From positions 434,001 through 498,000 of the forward strand of contig JBJXHN010000002.1 in assembly GCA_046233135.1 (NCBI GenBank): a stretch of 64,000 nucleotides of DNA. Direction: 5' to 3'. The notes under the pieces were generated by a model that searched no databases, had not been told where the DNA came from, and saw only the letters and a program-made list of their open reading frames with translations. The position numbers were made by a program, and so were the translations under genes. Shown piece by piece: positions 45,716-54,508 of this stretch. Numbering within the stretch: position 1 is the first letter of the stretch; each line of letters starts with the position of its first letter. Source of the stretch: JBJXHN01 sp046233135. Its GTDB lineage: Bacteria > Pseudomonadota > Alphaproteobacteria > Rhodospirillales > Rhodospirillaceae.

Positions 45716-46792
45716 ATGGCAGCGCGGACAGGACACAGCTGGGCAGGCCGGGGCGGTGTCGGGACCGTTTCCCTGGCGGCGGCGGAGCGCTGGGGACCGG
45801 GGCTGCTGCTGGCCGGCGGTCTGGCGGCGATAGCAACGGCGCTGGCTGCGGTGCCGTGGCTGGCGGAAGCGGGGATCAGTGCCCTGACCCTGGCGATCCT
45901 GCTGGGGGTGGTGGCGGGCAATACCGTTTTCCCGCGGATCGCCACGCGCACCGGTCCGGGGGTAGACCTCAGCAAGTCGGTGCTGTTGCGCACGGGTATC
46001 GTGCTCTATGGCCTGAAGGTGACCTTTCAGCAGATCGCGGCCGTGGGCTGGGGCGGCCTGGCGGTGGATGCGGTGGTGGTGGGGGGCGTATTCCTGTTGG
46101 CCGTCGTTCTGGGTCCCCGGCTGTTCGGCCTGGACCGCCAGACGTCCATGCTGATCGGGGCGGGCAGCGCCATTTGCGGTGCGGCGGCGGTGATGGCAAC
46201 CGAGCCGGTGGTTCGTGCTCCGCCGGCCAAGGTGGCGGTGGCCGTGGCCACCGTGGTGGTCTTCGGCACCTGCGCCATGGTGCTCTATCCGCTGCTCTAC
46301 CCCGTGATGGGGCTCGATCCGGGGCATTTCGGGGTCTATGCGGGTTCGACGGTGCACGAAGTGGCCCAGGTGGTGGCCGTGGGCGATGCCATCGGCCCGG
46401 AAGCCGCCGATACGGCGGTGATCACCAAGATGATGCGGGTGATGCTGCTTGCGCCCTTCCTGCTCGTTCTGTCCTGGAGCCTGGCGCGGCCGGGCGGGGC
46501 GAACGGTTCCGGCCCCCGGACGGCCATCCGCATTCCTTGGTTCGCGGTGCTGTTCGTCGGCGTGACCGGGGTGCATTCGACGGGCCTGTTGCCCGCACCC
46601 CTGGTGGACGGTCTTGTGTGGCTGGATACGGGGTTGCTGACCATGGCCATGGCCGCGCTCGGCCTGCACACCCCGGTGGGCGCCCTGCGCAAGGCCGGAC
46701 TGGCGCCCCTGGGACTGGCGGCGGTGCTGTTCGCCGTGCTGGTGGCCGGCGGCTACGGCCTCAACCGGCTGGTGCCCCTGCTGCTGGACTGA
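45716..46792 (+). CDS. YeiH/UPF0324 family membrane protein (putative sulfur-compound exporter)
   Basis: 358 residues with about ten membrane helices. Family blocks are LTLAILLGVVAGNTVFPR, GIVLYGLKVTFQQIA, AGSAICGAAAVMAT and GSTVHEVAQVVAVGDAIGP. The last holds the conserved VHEVAQV motif of the Cons_hypoth698 group. Members are proposed to export sulfate or cysteine-like compounds, and some are induced with taurine or sulfite metabolism. The LysR gene next to it is its likely regulator. It is convergent with the chemoreceptor gene, only 12 bases apart. Confidence 0.9.
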   Translation: MAARTGHSWAGRGGVGTVSLAAAERWGPGLLLAGGLAAIATALAAVPWLAEAGISALTLAILLGVVAGNTVFPRIATRTGPGVDLSKSVLLRTGIVLYGLKVTFQQIAAVGWGGLAVDAVVVGGVFLLAVVLGPRLFGLDRQTSMLIGAGSAICGAAAVMATEPVVRAPPAKVAVAVATVVVFGTCAMVLYPLLYPVMGLDPGHFGVYAGSTVHEVAQVVAVGDAIGPEAADTAVITKMMRVMLLAPFLLVLSWSLARPGGANGSGPRTAIRIPWFAVLFVGVTGVHSTGLLPAPLVDGLVWLDTGLLTMAMAALGLHTPVGALRKAGLAPLGLAAVLFAVLVAGGYGLNRLVPLLLD

Positions 46793-46804
46793 CCGAGGGG
46801 GCGG

Positions 46805-48799
46805 CTACTGCGCCGGTCGGGAGCCGGCGGAGCGGATATGGGCCAGGAAGCGTCCCACCTGGTCGTTCAGTTCGGTGCTGCGCTGGCTGAGGTCGCGGGC
46901 GGCGTTCAGCACCTGAGAGGCGGCGTCGCCGGTCTTCAGGGCGGCTTCGGTGACCGACCCGATGGTTTCCGACGCCCGCTGGGTTCCCGCCGCCGCCCGC
47001 TGGGTGCTTTCGGCGATGGAGCGGGTGGCCGTGCCCTGTTGCTCGATGGCGGCGGCCACGGCCGAAGAGATCTCGTCCAGGCTGTTGATCACCTGGCCGA
47101 TGGAGGCGATGGCGTCCACGGCTTCGGCGGTGGCCTGCTGCACGCTGCCGATCTGGTTGCTGATTTCCTCGGTGGCGCGGCTGGTCTGGTTGGCCAGGTT
47201 CTTCACCTCGTTGGCCACCACGGCGAAGCCCTTGCCTGCATCGCCGGCCCGGGCCGCTTCGATGGTGGCATTGAGCGCCAGCAGGTTGGTCTGGTCGGCG
47301 ATGTCGGTGATCAGGGCCACCACCTCGCCGATCCGTTCGGCCGCGTCCTTCAGGTCCGATACCTGGGCGCTGGCCCGGTCGGCGCGGGTCACCGCATCGC
47401 GGGAGATATCCGACGAGCGGGTGACCTGCTGGCTGATCTGGCGGATGGAGCCATTCAGTTCGTCGGCGCTGTTGGCCACGTTTTCCACGTCGCGGGTGGC
47501 ATCTTCGGTGATGGCTGACACCTCGCTGGCCCGCGAGCTGGTCACCTCGGCGGTGTCCTTCATCGACTGGGCGGAGCTTTCCATCTGAGTGGTCGACGTG
47601 CTGATCACCCCGATGACGCCGCTGACGCTGGTTTCCAGGTCGTCGGCCAGGCGCAGGATGGCGTTGCGCCGGGCCTCTTCGGCCTGGGCCTGGGCTTCGG
47701 CCTGTTCGGTGCGCAGCCGCTCCATGCGCAGGCTGTAGTCCTTGAAGATCTCGGCGGCATGGGCGATCTGGCCGATTTCGTCGCCCCGGCCGACCCCGGG
47801 GATGGTGGTGGAGCTGTCGCCGTCGGCCAGCTGGCGCAGGGCGCGGGTCATCCGCAGCAGGGGCTTGCTGATGCCTTGGCCGATGACGGCGGCGGTGAAG
47901 ATGGCTACCACCAGGATGATCAGGTTCGACCAGACCACCAGATTGCCCGCCTGTTTCAGTTCGCTCCGGGTGTCGGTCTTGATGCGGGCCTGGGCGGACA
48001 GGGCGGTGTCGCGGGCGGCTTCGGCGGCATCGGTGATGGCCCGTTCCCGGTCCGCCAGATCGATTTCCAGCTGGCCGATCTGGCCCAGGATGCCCGACAG
48101 CTCGTTCAGGGTGTCTTCGTATTGCAGGTACAGGTCTGACACCGCTTCATGGTTGGGCAGGGTTTCCAGGTATTCGGTGGCCGTGAACAGGCTTTCCCAG
48201 ATGGCCGAGAAGTGTTCCTCGCTCTTTTCATCCAGGTAGGCATCGGTGGCGATGCGGGCATACAGCATGTGTTCGACCACCCGCGACGCGGCCTCGGCCC
48301 CGGGCACGTCGAAATTGGCGATTCGGTCCGTCTGCAAATCCGACGCCCAGGCGATCAGGCCGTCGGAGGCGGGCATCAGGGATTCGTCGATCAGCTCCGA
48401 CCGGCGCGCCACCATCTCCATGCCCGGCTCCAGGGTGGCCTTGAATCTGTCGAAGGATTCCTGGATTTCCCCGGCCGTAACCTCGTCGGACATGTCCTCG
48501 GCCTGGCTGGTGAAGGTCTGGATGGCGGAATCCACGGTCTGCTGGCGTTTGCGCACCTCTGCCGCGCGGTCGTCGGTCGGCGTGTCCAGATAGCGCGCCA
48601 CCGCCTGCTGGAACAGGTTGACGTCGCGGTTCAGCTGCTGGGCTGCCAGGGCCACCTCGGACGCGCTGGAAAACTGCTCGAATTCGTCGCTGGCGTTGGA
48701 GAACACCCCGTAAGCGGCGATCCCGATCACGCCGAACAGCACGAGAACCAGAGCAAAACCGGCGTACAGGCGGATCTTGATGGAGATGTTTCTCAACAT
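46805..48799 (-). CDS. Methyl-accepting chemotaxis protein
   Basis: 664 residues starting at MLRNISIKIRLYAGF. Layout: first membrane helix (12-32), a periplasmic domain of about 250 helical residues resembling the helical bimodular sensor, a second helix near WSNLIILVVAIFTAAVIG, HAMP, then the signalling domain. The highly conserved tip IADQTNLLALNATIEAARAG is intact, so it should couple to CheA/CheW. The C-terminus lacks a clear CheR/CheB docking pentapeptide. Ligand unknown. No other chemotaxis gene is in the window. Confidence 0.94.
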   Translation of the reverse strand: MLRNISIKIRLYAGFALVLVLFGVIGIAAYGVFSNASDEFEQFSSASEVALAAQQLNRDVNLFQQAVARYLDTPTDDRAAEVRKRQQTVDSAIQTFTSQAEDMSDEVTAGEIQESFDRFKATLEPGMEMVARRSELIDESLMPASDGLIAWASDLQTDRIANFDVPGAEAASRVVEHMLYARIATDAYLDEKSEEHFSAIWESLFTATEYLETLPNHEAVSDLYLQYEDTLNELSGILGQIGQLEIDLADRERAITDAAEAARDTALSAQARIKTDTRSELKQAGNLVVWSNLIILVVAIFTAAVIGQGISKPLLRMTRALRQLADGDSSTTIPGVGRGDEIGQIAHAAEIFKDYSLRMERLRTEQAEAQAQAEEARRNAILRLADDLETSVSGVIGVISTSTTQMESSAQSMKDTAEVTSSRASEVSAITEDATRDVENVANSADELNGSIRQISQQVTRSSDISRDAVTRADRASAQVSDLKDAAERIGEVVALITDIADQTNLLALNATIEAARAGDAGKGFAVVANEVKNLANQTSRATEEISNQIGSVQQATAEAVDAIASIGQVINSLDEISSAVAAAIEQQGTATRSIAESTQRAAAGTQRASETIGSVTEAALKTGDAASQVLNAARDLSQRSTELNDQVGRFLAHIRSAGSRPAQ

Positions 48800-49234
48800 C
48801 GCTGGACTGACAGCCTCCCTTCCCGGCACGGCCGCCCCGGGATCGTGACACCGGGCAGCTGCACCTGTTTTATTGGTGCTCGCCGTTGTCCTTTCCCGAT
48901 CCCTGCGCGGCGGGGGGAAAGCCACGGCGTTCGGTAAGCGCACCGGTTCTGTTGAACCGGGATCTCTCCCTAAAAAGTCTATAGTCTTTTGGTGGCTTCG
49001 AGTCTACCGCCGTTTTGTGGTGCTGGGACCGGTCTCTCCTCAATGTCCTTTGGAAACTATGGGATTCTAGCGTATGTGCGCAGAGGGTTCTACCCCGGCG
49101 CACTGTTATACGGTGTCAATTCTTCGTTTGCTGATTGCGGAGAGGCCTGTAAAGACGTTTCGAACAGCCAGCATTACCACCCCGGGTACTGATGGTGGCG
49201 CTTAAAGTTTATGGTGGGACAGGACGTTGCCCGT
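48800..49234. other. 435-bp spacer without a recognised gene
   Basis: Open frames here have no family character or good start sites. A perfect 7-bp hairpin (CCGGTTC/GAACCGG, 48943-48960) lies in the upstream region of the chemoreceptor. Its promoter should be in this stretch but no clear -35/-10 pair is seen. Confidence 0.4.
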
Positions 49235-49519
49235 TCAGATGCTCGTGGGCCAATTCTGTCTCTCGTGCAGCACACGCAAGATGGTGACGACGTCGTCTTT
49301 TATGAGATAGGGGATGATAAAGGGCGTGCCCGTGACGACCAGTTCCCGGGTTCCGGCTGTCCGGCCGGGACGGCCGAGATGCGGATGGACGGCGAGTTGT
49401 CCCACCCGGGCAAGAATGGTTTCCGCCGTTTTTCGGGCGACTGCCGAATTGTCCCTGTTGATGCGATCAATGATGTCGTCGAGGTTCTTCCAGGCGGTCG
49501 GCAACCATCTAACGCGCAT
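49235..49519 (-). CDS. RelE/ParE-family toxin
   Basis: 94 residues of the type II toxin fold: VRWLPTAWKNLDDIIDRI, ARVGQLAVHPHLGRPGR, then TRELVVTGTPFIIPYLI and VTILRVLHERQNWP at the end. The pattern (Arg in the GRPGR loop, HERQ tail) fits the ParE branch, whose members poison gyrase. The start lies inside the antitoxin gene, an 11-base overlap, typical of an antitoxin-first operon. Confidence 0.9.
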   Translation of the reverse strand: MRVRWLPTAWKNLDDIIDRINRDNSAVARKTAETILARVGQLAVHPHLGRPGRTAGTRELVVTGTPFIIPYLIKDDVVTILRVLHERQNWPTSI

Positions 49520-49763
49520 CCAGCCGTCTCATCACGGCGGCGGCCACATCGTCGTGCGAAACGGTTTCGGTTGCCGGGTCGGAGGCCTCGGCAAGGCCGG
49601 CGTCGACCTCGCGGCGGAACCAGTCGTCATGCGCGGCCTGTTCCACGTACGCGCGCATGTAGTCCCTGATCAGCAAAGAGGCGGTGCGGTTCCTGGTCTT
49701 TGCCGCCTGGACAAAAGCCTCCTTGAGATCGTCGTCAACCCGCATGGTGAACGTCGTGAGCAT
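49509..49763 (-). CDS. Ribbon-helix-helix antitoxin (ParD/RelB-like)
   Basis: 84 residues. The N-terminal TFTMRVDDDLKEAFVQAAK is a ribbon-helix-helix DNA-binding segment. The C-terminal half, acidic and with an Ala/Arg-rich end (DVAAAVMRRLDAR), should wrap the toxin. It precedes and overlaps the toxin gene, so the pair is expressed together and should autoregulate. Confidence 0.87.
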   Translation of the reverse strand: MLTTFTMRVDDDLKEAFVQAAKTRNRTASLLIRDYMRAYVEQAAHDDWFRREVDAGLAEASDPATETVSHDDVAAAVMRRLDAR

Positions 49764-50073
49764 GCGCTGTCTCCGTGTCGGGAAGGTTCATATGCTGCAC
49801 TGACACGGCACATGCGTCAACCGAAGGCTCGGCCGCGCCTGCCAGGATATCAAGCGGAAAAGCGGGGGCCGAAGGGACCGTGAAGCGGGAGTCGGAGGCG
49901 CGCTTGCGCACAAGCGGCTTTCCGGTGCACGAGCGCCTTTCCGACTCCCGGCGGACTGCACGCCTTCAGCATGACATGATGCTCAAGTATATGATTATAA
50001 AGAGAATTATCTGTTTTAAGTAGATCCTGATCGAACGCCTTTTGATTTATACCTTCAACGTCGCGTCTGCATC
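49764..50073. other. 310-bp spacer with a palindromic element
   Basis: No gene is recognised. It contains the 63-base palindrome at 49887-49949 and, to its right, an AT-rich stretch (about 49975-50030) that could hold promoter sequence for nothing obvious. The toxin-antitoxin promoter must be at its left edge. Confidence 0.4.
49887..49949. repeat. 63-base structured palindrome
   Basis: Arms GGGAGTCGGAGGCGC (49887-49901) and GCGCCTTTCCGACTCCC (49933-49949) pair over 15 bases with a two-base bulge. A small hairpin GCTTG/CAAGC (49902-49915) sits inside. It may be a member of a mobile palindromic repeat family, but no second copy was found in the window. Confidence 0.5.
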
Positions 50074-50391
50074 TTACCTGCGAGTGTGGTCGAATGTTTT
50101 CCCTTCCCAGGCGATGGAGGCGTCGACCAGCGCCCGATAGATTCTTTCCATGATATCGGGGTCGGCGCCGGTGTCTTCCGCCAGGGCGCGGGCGTTGGCC
50201 ACCACTTCCTCGATCCGCCAGGAAACGACCACGGCGCTGCGGTCTTCCTTGAAGGCGGCGGCCTGGCGGACATAGTCCAGACGCTCCGCCAGCAGGGGTA
50301 CCAGCAGCCTGTCCATGCGGTCGATCTCTTGCCGGATCTCGGCCATGCCGGCGCAGGGTTTGGCGGTGGGATGCGGGTGGGGAGCGGTCAT
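50074..50391 (-). CDS. Chorismate mutase, AroQ class
   Basis: 105 residues forming the three-helix AroQ fold: AEIRQEIDRMDRLLVPLLAER, YVRQAAAFKED, and ADPDIMERIYRALVDASIAWE in parts. The active-site Arg and Lys positions are present. It converts chorismate to prephenate for phenylalanine and tyrosine synthesis. The sequence shares features with PchB-type isochorismate-pyruvate lyases, which use the same fold, so the salicylate branch is the alternative. It is a single gene with no aromatic or siderophore neighbours. Confidence 0.85.
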   Translation of the reverse strand: MTAPHPHPTAKPCAGMAEIRQEIDRMDRLLVPLLAERLDYVRQAAAFKEDRSAVVVSWRIEEVVANARALAEDTGADPDIMERIYRALVDASIAWEGKTFDHTRR

Positions 50392-50481
50392 GGGACTCCA
50401 TATTCCCCTTCCGCCGTCGGGCGGGCGGGGTTTCGCAATGGCGCGGTGGCCGGGAACGGTGTCGGAGAAAGCGTTATAGCG

Positions 50482-50516
50482 AAAACGCGCAAGACCGGGA
50501 ACCGGTCCTGCGCGTT
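50482..50516 (-). terminator. Intrinsic terminator of gshA
   Basis: Read on the - strand, the stem AACGCGCAGGACCGG pairs with CCGGTCTTGCGCGTT except for one C-A mismatch around a TTC loop. A short T-run (TTTTC) follows. It lies 28 bases after the gshA stop. Confidence 0.8.
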
Positions 50517-50543
50517 GCCTGCCCTGTCAGGCGGGCAGGCCGG

Positions 50544-51911
50544 TCAATAGGCGCATTCGGTGAAGACCGGATCGATCTCGCCGTTCCAGCGGCTGTAGAA
50601 GGCGTCCAGCATCACTTCCGCCGGGGTCTGACCGGACTCGGCGATGGTCCACAGCGGGTCGAGGAAGCCGGTTTCGTCTCGCAGCTTGCGGTTCAGGCGG
50701 TTGCGGGCGGCCAGTCCGGCGCGGCTGATTTCCAGGACCTCCTTGGCCAGGTCCTGGACGGTGCGGTCGCGGAAGGTGGCGCGCAGGCCCAGGCGCGGCA
50801 CCTGGTCGCGCAGGGCGGCCTGTTCGGCCACGGTCCAGTCCTTGACCAGATCCCAGGCGGCGTCCAGCGAGGCGGTGTCGTACAGCAGCCCGACCCAGAA
50901 GGCCGGCAGGGCGCAGATCTGGTGCCAGGGGCCGCTGTCGGACCCGCGCATTTCCAGATAGCGCTTCAGCCGCACTTCCGGGAAGGCGGTGGTCATATGG
51001 TCGGCCCAGTCGGAGATGGTGGGGACCTCGCCGGGCAGCCCGGGCAGGCGGCCTTCCATGAAATCGCGGAAGGACTGGCCGCTGACGTCGATGTACTTGC
51101 CGTCGCGATAGACGAAGTACATGGGCACATCCAGCATGTAGTCCACATACCGTTCGTAGCCCATGCCGTCTTCGAAGACGAAGGGCAGCATGCCGGTGCG
51201 CGCGGCGTCCGTGTCGGTCCAGATGTGGCTGCGCAGGGACACGAAGCCGTTCGGCTTGCCTTCCTTGAACGGGCTGTTGGCCCACAGCGCGGTGGCGATC
51301 GGCTGCAGGGCCAGGCCGACACGGAACTTGCGCACCATGTCCGCCTCGTCCTTGAAGTCCAGGTTGGTCTGGACCGTGCAGGTGCGGATCATCATGTCGA
51401 TGCCCAGCGAGCCGACCTTGGGCATGTACTCCCGCATGATCTTGTAGCGGCCCTTGGGCATCCAGGGGATGTCCTCGCGCTTCCATTTGGGGTTGAAGCC
51501 GACCCCCAGGAAACCGACCCCCATTTCGCCGGCCACCAGCTTCAGGTTCTTGTGGTGGGTGGCGACTTCGCGGCAGGTGTCGTGAACGGTTTCCAGCTCC
51601 GCCCCCGACAGCTCGATCTGCCCGCCGGGTTCCAGGGTGATGGACCCCCGTTCCGGACAGGTCAGGGCGATGATCGCGTCGCCTTCGTAGACCGGCTGCC
51701 AGCCGAAGCGGGTCAGACCCTGCAGCAGCGTCCGCACGCCCCGGTCGCCCTCGTAGGGCAGGGGGCGGCCGTCGGCGATGGTGAACGCGAGTTTCTCGTG
51801 CTCGGTGCCGATCCGCCATCGATCTTTGGTCCGCTCGCCCGAGGCGATATGGGCAACGAGATCGTCACGGGTGAGCACGCGCCCGGATGCGGTGGCGTCG
51901 GTTTCCTTCAT
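50544..51911 (-). CDS. gshA: Glutamate-cysteine ligase, plant/alphaproteobacterial type
   Basis: 455 residues, starting MKETDATASGRVLT. The chain begins with RIGTEHEKLAF, a conserved active-site block of the GCS2/plant-type GshA, and includes GSITLEPGGQIELSGA, GVGFNPKW, MIRTCTVQTNLDF and RSHIWTDTD. It joins glutamate and cysteine through the gamma-carboxyl using ATP, the first step of glutathione synthesis. A terminator hairpin separates it from rsmE, so it may have its own promoter. The second enzyme (GshB) is not in the window. Confidence 0.95.
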   Translation of the reverse strand: MKETDATASGRVLTRDDLVAHIASGERTKDRWRIGTEHEKLAFTIADGRPLPYEGDRGVRTLLQGLTRFGWQPVYEGDAIIALTCPERGSITLEPGGQIELSGAELETVHDTCREVATHHKNLKLVAGEMGVGFLGVGFNPKWKREDIPWMPKGRYKIMREYMPKVGSLGIDMMIRTCTVQTNLDFKDEADMVRKFRVGLALQPIATALWANSPFKEGKPNGFVSLRSHIWTDTDAARTGMLPFVFEDGMGYERYVDYMLDVPMYFVYRDGKYIDVSGQSFRDFMEGRLPGLPGEVPTISDWADHMTTAFPEVRLKRYLEMRGSDSGPWHQICALPAFWVGLLYDTASLDAAWDLVKDWTVAEQAALRDQVPRLGLRATFRDRTVQDLAKEVLEISRAGLAARNRLNRKLRDETGFLDPLWTIAESGQTPAEVMLDAFYSRWNGEIDPVFTECAY

Positions 51912-51929
51912 GGCGGGAGTCCGGTCATT

Positions 51930-51981
51930 GAAAAAACAAAGGGATGGCCGTCCGCCGCACGGATCCCGCAGGGGGACGGCC
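51930..51981 (-). terminator. Intrinsic terminator between rsmE and gshA
   Basis: Arms GGCCGTCC (51946-51953) and GGACGGCC (51974-51981) pair perfectly. On the - strand the hairpin is followed by ATCCC and then a T-rich run (TTTGTTTTTT). The T-run is five bases from the stem, so termination may be partial. Confidence 0.6.
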
Positions 51982-52003
51982 GGTGCGGCGGCCGGTCGGG
52001 TCG

Positions 52004-52786
52004 TTAACAGGTAGGATCCGGCGGGCGGTGATGCCAGTCACCGGCCGCCGATTGCCAGACCGCCAGGGCGGCGGCGCAGGCGGTTTCCGCCCGCAGAATC
52101 CTTGGACCCAGGCTGACGGGCACGACGAAAGTACTGTGCGCGAGCGCGGCCAGGTCACTGTCGGCGAAGCCGCCTTCCGGTCCCACCAGCAGGGCCGCCG
52201 GCCCCTGGCCGGGGTCGGCGAAGGCTTGGGCGGCGGGGCGGGCGTCTCCCCGTTCGGCCAGCAGGAACAGCTTGCGGCCCGGGTGGTCGGCGGATCCGGC
52301 AAAGGCGGGGCTGGCCAGCACCTCGGCCAGGGGGGTGTCGTCGAAGACCTCGGGCACGGTCAGGCGTTCGCACTGCTCGGCAGCTTCGATGACCTGGGCA
52401 CGCAGGCGGTCCAGGCGCACCCGCTGGCTGTTGGTGCGCGCCGTGCGGACCGGCCAGAGCGCCGAAGCCCCCAGCTCCACGGCCTTCTGCACCGCGTAGT
52501 CCATGGCGTCCTTTTTCACCGGGGCGAACAGCAGCCAGGGGCCGGGTTCGGCGGCCTGGGGGCGCAGCAGGGTTTCGGGCAGGGCATCGGCCCGGCGCTT
52601 GTCCAGACGGGTCAGCGTGGCCGCCCATTCCCCGTCGCGGCCATTGAACAGGGCGATCCGCTCCCCTTCCGCCAGCCGCAGCACGCCGCGCAAGCGATGG
52701 GCCTGATCGGTTTCCAGCTCTACCGGGGTGCCGGCGGACAGCGCGGCGTCGGTGAACAGACGGTAGCGGGGGGCGGGAAGGGTCAT
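52004..52786 (-). CDS. rsmE: 16S rRNA (uracil-1498-N3)-methyltransferase
   Basis: 260 residues starting at MTLPAPRYRLF. The N-terminal PUA-like part (HRLRGVLRLAEGERIALFNG) is followed by the SPOUT knot: LFAPVKKDAMDYAVQKAVELG, RWPVRTART-like QRVRLDRLRAQVIEAAEQCER, LLVGPEGGFADSD and LGPRILRAETACAAALAVW. The last two form the SAM-binding trefoil knot. It methylates the decoding-centre uracil of 16S rRNA. It is divergent from ubiA and upstream of gshA on the same strand. Confidence 0.95.
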   Translation of the reverse strand: MTLPAPRYRLFTDAALSAGTPVELETDQAHRLRGVLRLAEGERIALFNGRDGEWAATLTRLDKRRADALPETLLRPQAAEPGPWLLFAPVKKDAMDYAVQKAVELGASALWPVRTARTNSQRVRLDRLRAQVIEAAEQCERLTVPEVFDDTPLAEVLASPAFAGSADHPGRKLFLLAERGDARPAAQAFADPGQGPAALLVGPEGGFADSDLAALAHSTFVVPVSLGPRILRAETACAAALAVWQSAAGDWHHRPPDPTC

Positions 52787-52854
52787 GAACGGGGATCCGG
52801 GAGGGGCCGCGCGGCTCTTGTGCCGCTGGCGGGGACCCCCTAGTGTACGTCCCC

Positions 52855-53805
52855 ATGATCCCAAGGCAAACCATGATCGGCGACATGCCGCAGGCGGGCT
52901 GGGTGGACCGGTTCGTTCCGGAACCCTTGCGCCCCTATCTCAAGCTGATGCGGCTGGACCGGCCCATCGGCACCTGGCTGCTGCTGTTCCCCTGCTGGTG
53001 GTCCCTGGCCCTGGCGACCCCTGCGGCCGGGCCGGAAAGCGCGCCGGGTGCCTGGCTGCCCGACCCTTGGCTATTGGTGCTGTTCGCCCTGGGGTCGGTG
53101 ATCATGCGGGGGGCGGGGTGCACCTTCAATGACATCGTCGACCGGGATTTCGACGCCAAGGTGGCGCGGACCGCCCTGCGGCCGATTGCCAGCGGTGCGG
53201 TCAGCCGCCGGCGGGCGACGGTCTTCCTGGGGCTGCAGCTGCTGGCCGGCCTGGCCATCCTGCTGTCCATGAACGCCTTCACCATCTGGCTGGGCGTGGC
53301 CTCGCTGCTGCTGGTCTTTACCTATCCCTTCATGAAGCGCGTCACCTACTGGCCCCAGGCCTGGCTCGGGCTGACCTTCACCTATGGCGCGCTGATGGGC
53401 TGGGCGGCGGAACAGGGTAGTCTGGCCGCGGCGCCCCTGCTGCTGTACGCCGGCTGCTTCTTCTGGACCCTGCACTACGACACCATCTACGCCCACCAGG
53501 ACAAGGAAGACGATGCCCTGGTGGGGGTCAAATCCTCGGCCCTGGCCCTGGGCACCAGGACCCGGCCGGCGCTGGTGGTGTTCGTCACCCTGATGGCCGG
53601 ACTGTTCGCCGCCGCCGGCTGGCTGGCCGGGCTCGGCTGGCCGTTCTATCCCCTGCTCGGTGCCGCCTATGCCCATCTTCTGTGGCAGTCGGTGCGGGTG
53701 GATATCGACGACGCGGCCGACTGCCTGACCGTGTTCCGCAGCAATCGTTATGTCGGCTGGATGGTGCTGGCCGCCATCCTGGCCGGCAAGGCCCCCCTCG
53801 TCTGA
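52855..53805 (+). CDS. ubiA: 4-hydroxybenzoate polyprenyltransferase
   Basis: 316 residues from ATG. Further ATGs at 52873 and 52885 are also possible, and a GTG 12 bases upstream is less likely. Eight to nine membrane helices. The two aspartate-rich diphosphate-binding motifs are present: NDIVDRDFDAKVART in the first cytoplasmic loop and YAHQDKEDD in the second. It attaches the polyprenyl tail to 4-hydroxybenzoate in ubiquinone synthesis at the inner membrane. ubiD, for the decarboxylation that follows, is 3 kb downstream on the same strand. Confidence 0.95.
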   Translation: MIPRQTMIGDMPQAGWVDRFVPEPLRPYLKLMRLDRPIGTWLLLFPCWWSLALATPAAGPESAPGAWLPDPWLLVLFALGSVIMRGAGCTFNDIVDRDFDAKVARTALRPIASGAVSRRRATVFLGLQLLAGLAILLSMNAFTIWLGVASLLLVFTYPFMKRVTYWPQAWLGLTFTYGALMGWAAEQGSLAAAPLLLYAGCFFWTLHYDTIYAHQDKEDDALVGVKSSALALGTRTRPALVVFVTLMAGLFAAAGWLAGLGWPFYPLLGAAYAHLLWQSVRVDIDDAADCLTVFRSNRYVGWMVLAAILAGKAPLV

Positions 53806-53819
53806 GGATTCCTCCCATC

Positions 53820-54485
53820 GTGGATCCCGCTGCCGCTCCCGATCCGGCCTATGCCTTCGTTCTTGCCCAGACCGCCGTGGCCCGTCCGCCCCTGGTGCCC
53901 GAGCTGTCGCTGTATCTCGCCACCGAGATCAGCCCCCTGTGGGAAGCCACCGAAGAGACCCTGGCCTCAAGCAACCTGCCGCCGCCCTATTGGGCTTTCT
54001 GCTGGGCCGGAGGGCAGGCGCTGGCCCGTCATGTGCTGGACAACCCGGACCTGGTGGCCGGCCGGCGGGTGCTGGACTTCGCCGCCGGTTGCGGGGTCGT
54101 GGCACTGGCGGCGGCCAGGGCCGGCGCGCGCGCCGTCGATGCCTGCGAGATCGACCCTTTCGCCCTGGCCGCCCAGCGGGCCAACGCCGATCTCAACGGC
54201 CTGGCGATCACGCCGATGATGGGCGATCTGGTGGGGCGGGACGACGGTCCTTGGGACGTGGTGCTGGCCGGCGATATCTTTTACGAGCGGGCGATGACCG
54301 ACCACGTGCTGCCCTGGCTGAAGGCCCTGGCTAGCCGGGGCGCCCGGGTGCTGGTGGCCGATCCCGGCCGGGCCTATCTGCCGAAAAACGATCTGGTGGC
54401 CCTGGGCACGTATACGGTGCCGACTCTTCTGGAACTGGAAGACAGAGAGCAGCGGGAAACCATCGTCTACGCGTTGTTGCCTTAG
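53820..54485 (+). CDS. Class I methyltransferase resembling ETF-beta lysine methyltransferase
   Basis: 221 residues from a GTG preceded by GAGGATTCCTC. It has the METTL20/ETFBKMT layout: PEISLYLATEISPLWEAT-like N-terminus, with ELSLYLATEISPLWEATEE in the sequence. LPPPYWAFCWAGGQALARH, VLDFAAGCGVVALAAARAGA and GDLVGRDDGPWDVVLAGDIFYE then follow. The bacterial relatives trimethylate electron transfer flavoprotein beta subunit. It begins 14 bases after ubiA, so the two are co-transcribed, and both serve electron transfer (quinone pool and ETF). Confidence 0.82.
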   Translation: MDPAAAPDPAYAFVLAQTAVARPPLVPELSLYLATEISPLWEATEETLASSNLPPPYWAFCWAGGQALARHVLDNPDLVAGRRVLDFAAGCGVVALAAARAGARAVDACEIDPFALAAQRANADLNGLAITPMMGDLVGRDDGPWDVVLAGDIFYERAMTDHVLPWLKALASRGARVLVADPGRAYLPKNDLVALGTYTVPTLLELEDREQRETIVYALLP

Positions 54486-54508
54486 GGACCGAGCCGCCGC
54501 TTCGCGAT

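Noticed and set aside
49850..50401. 183-codon - strand frame overlapping the chorismate mutase
   Set aside because: It is out of frame with the mutase fold and Arg/Pro-rich. The 105-residue frame has the AroQ pattern.
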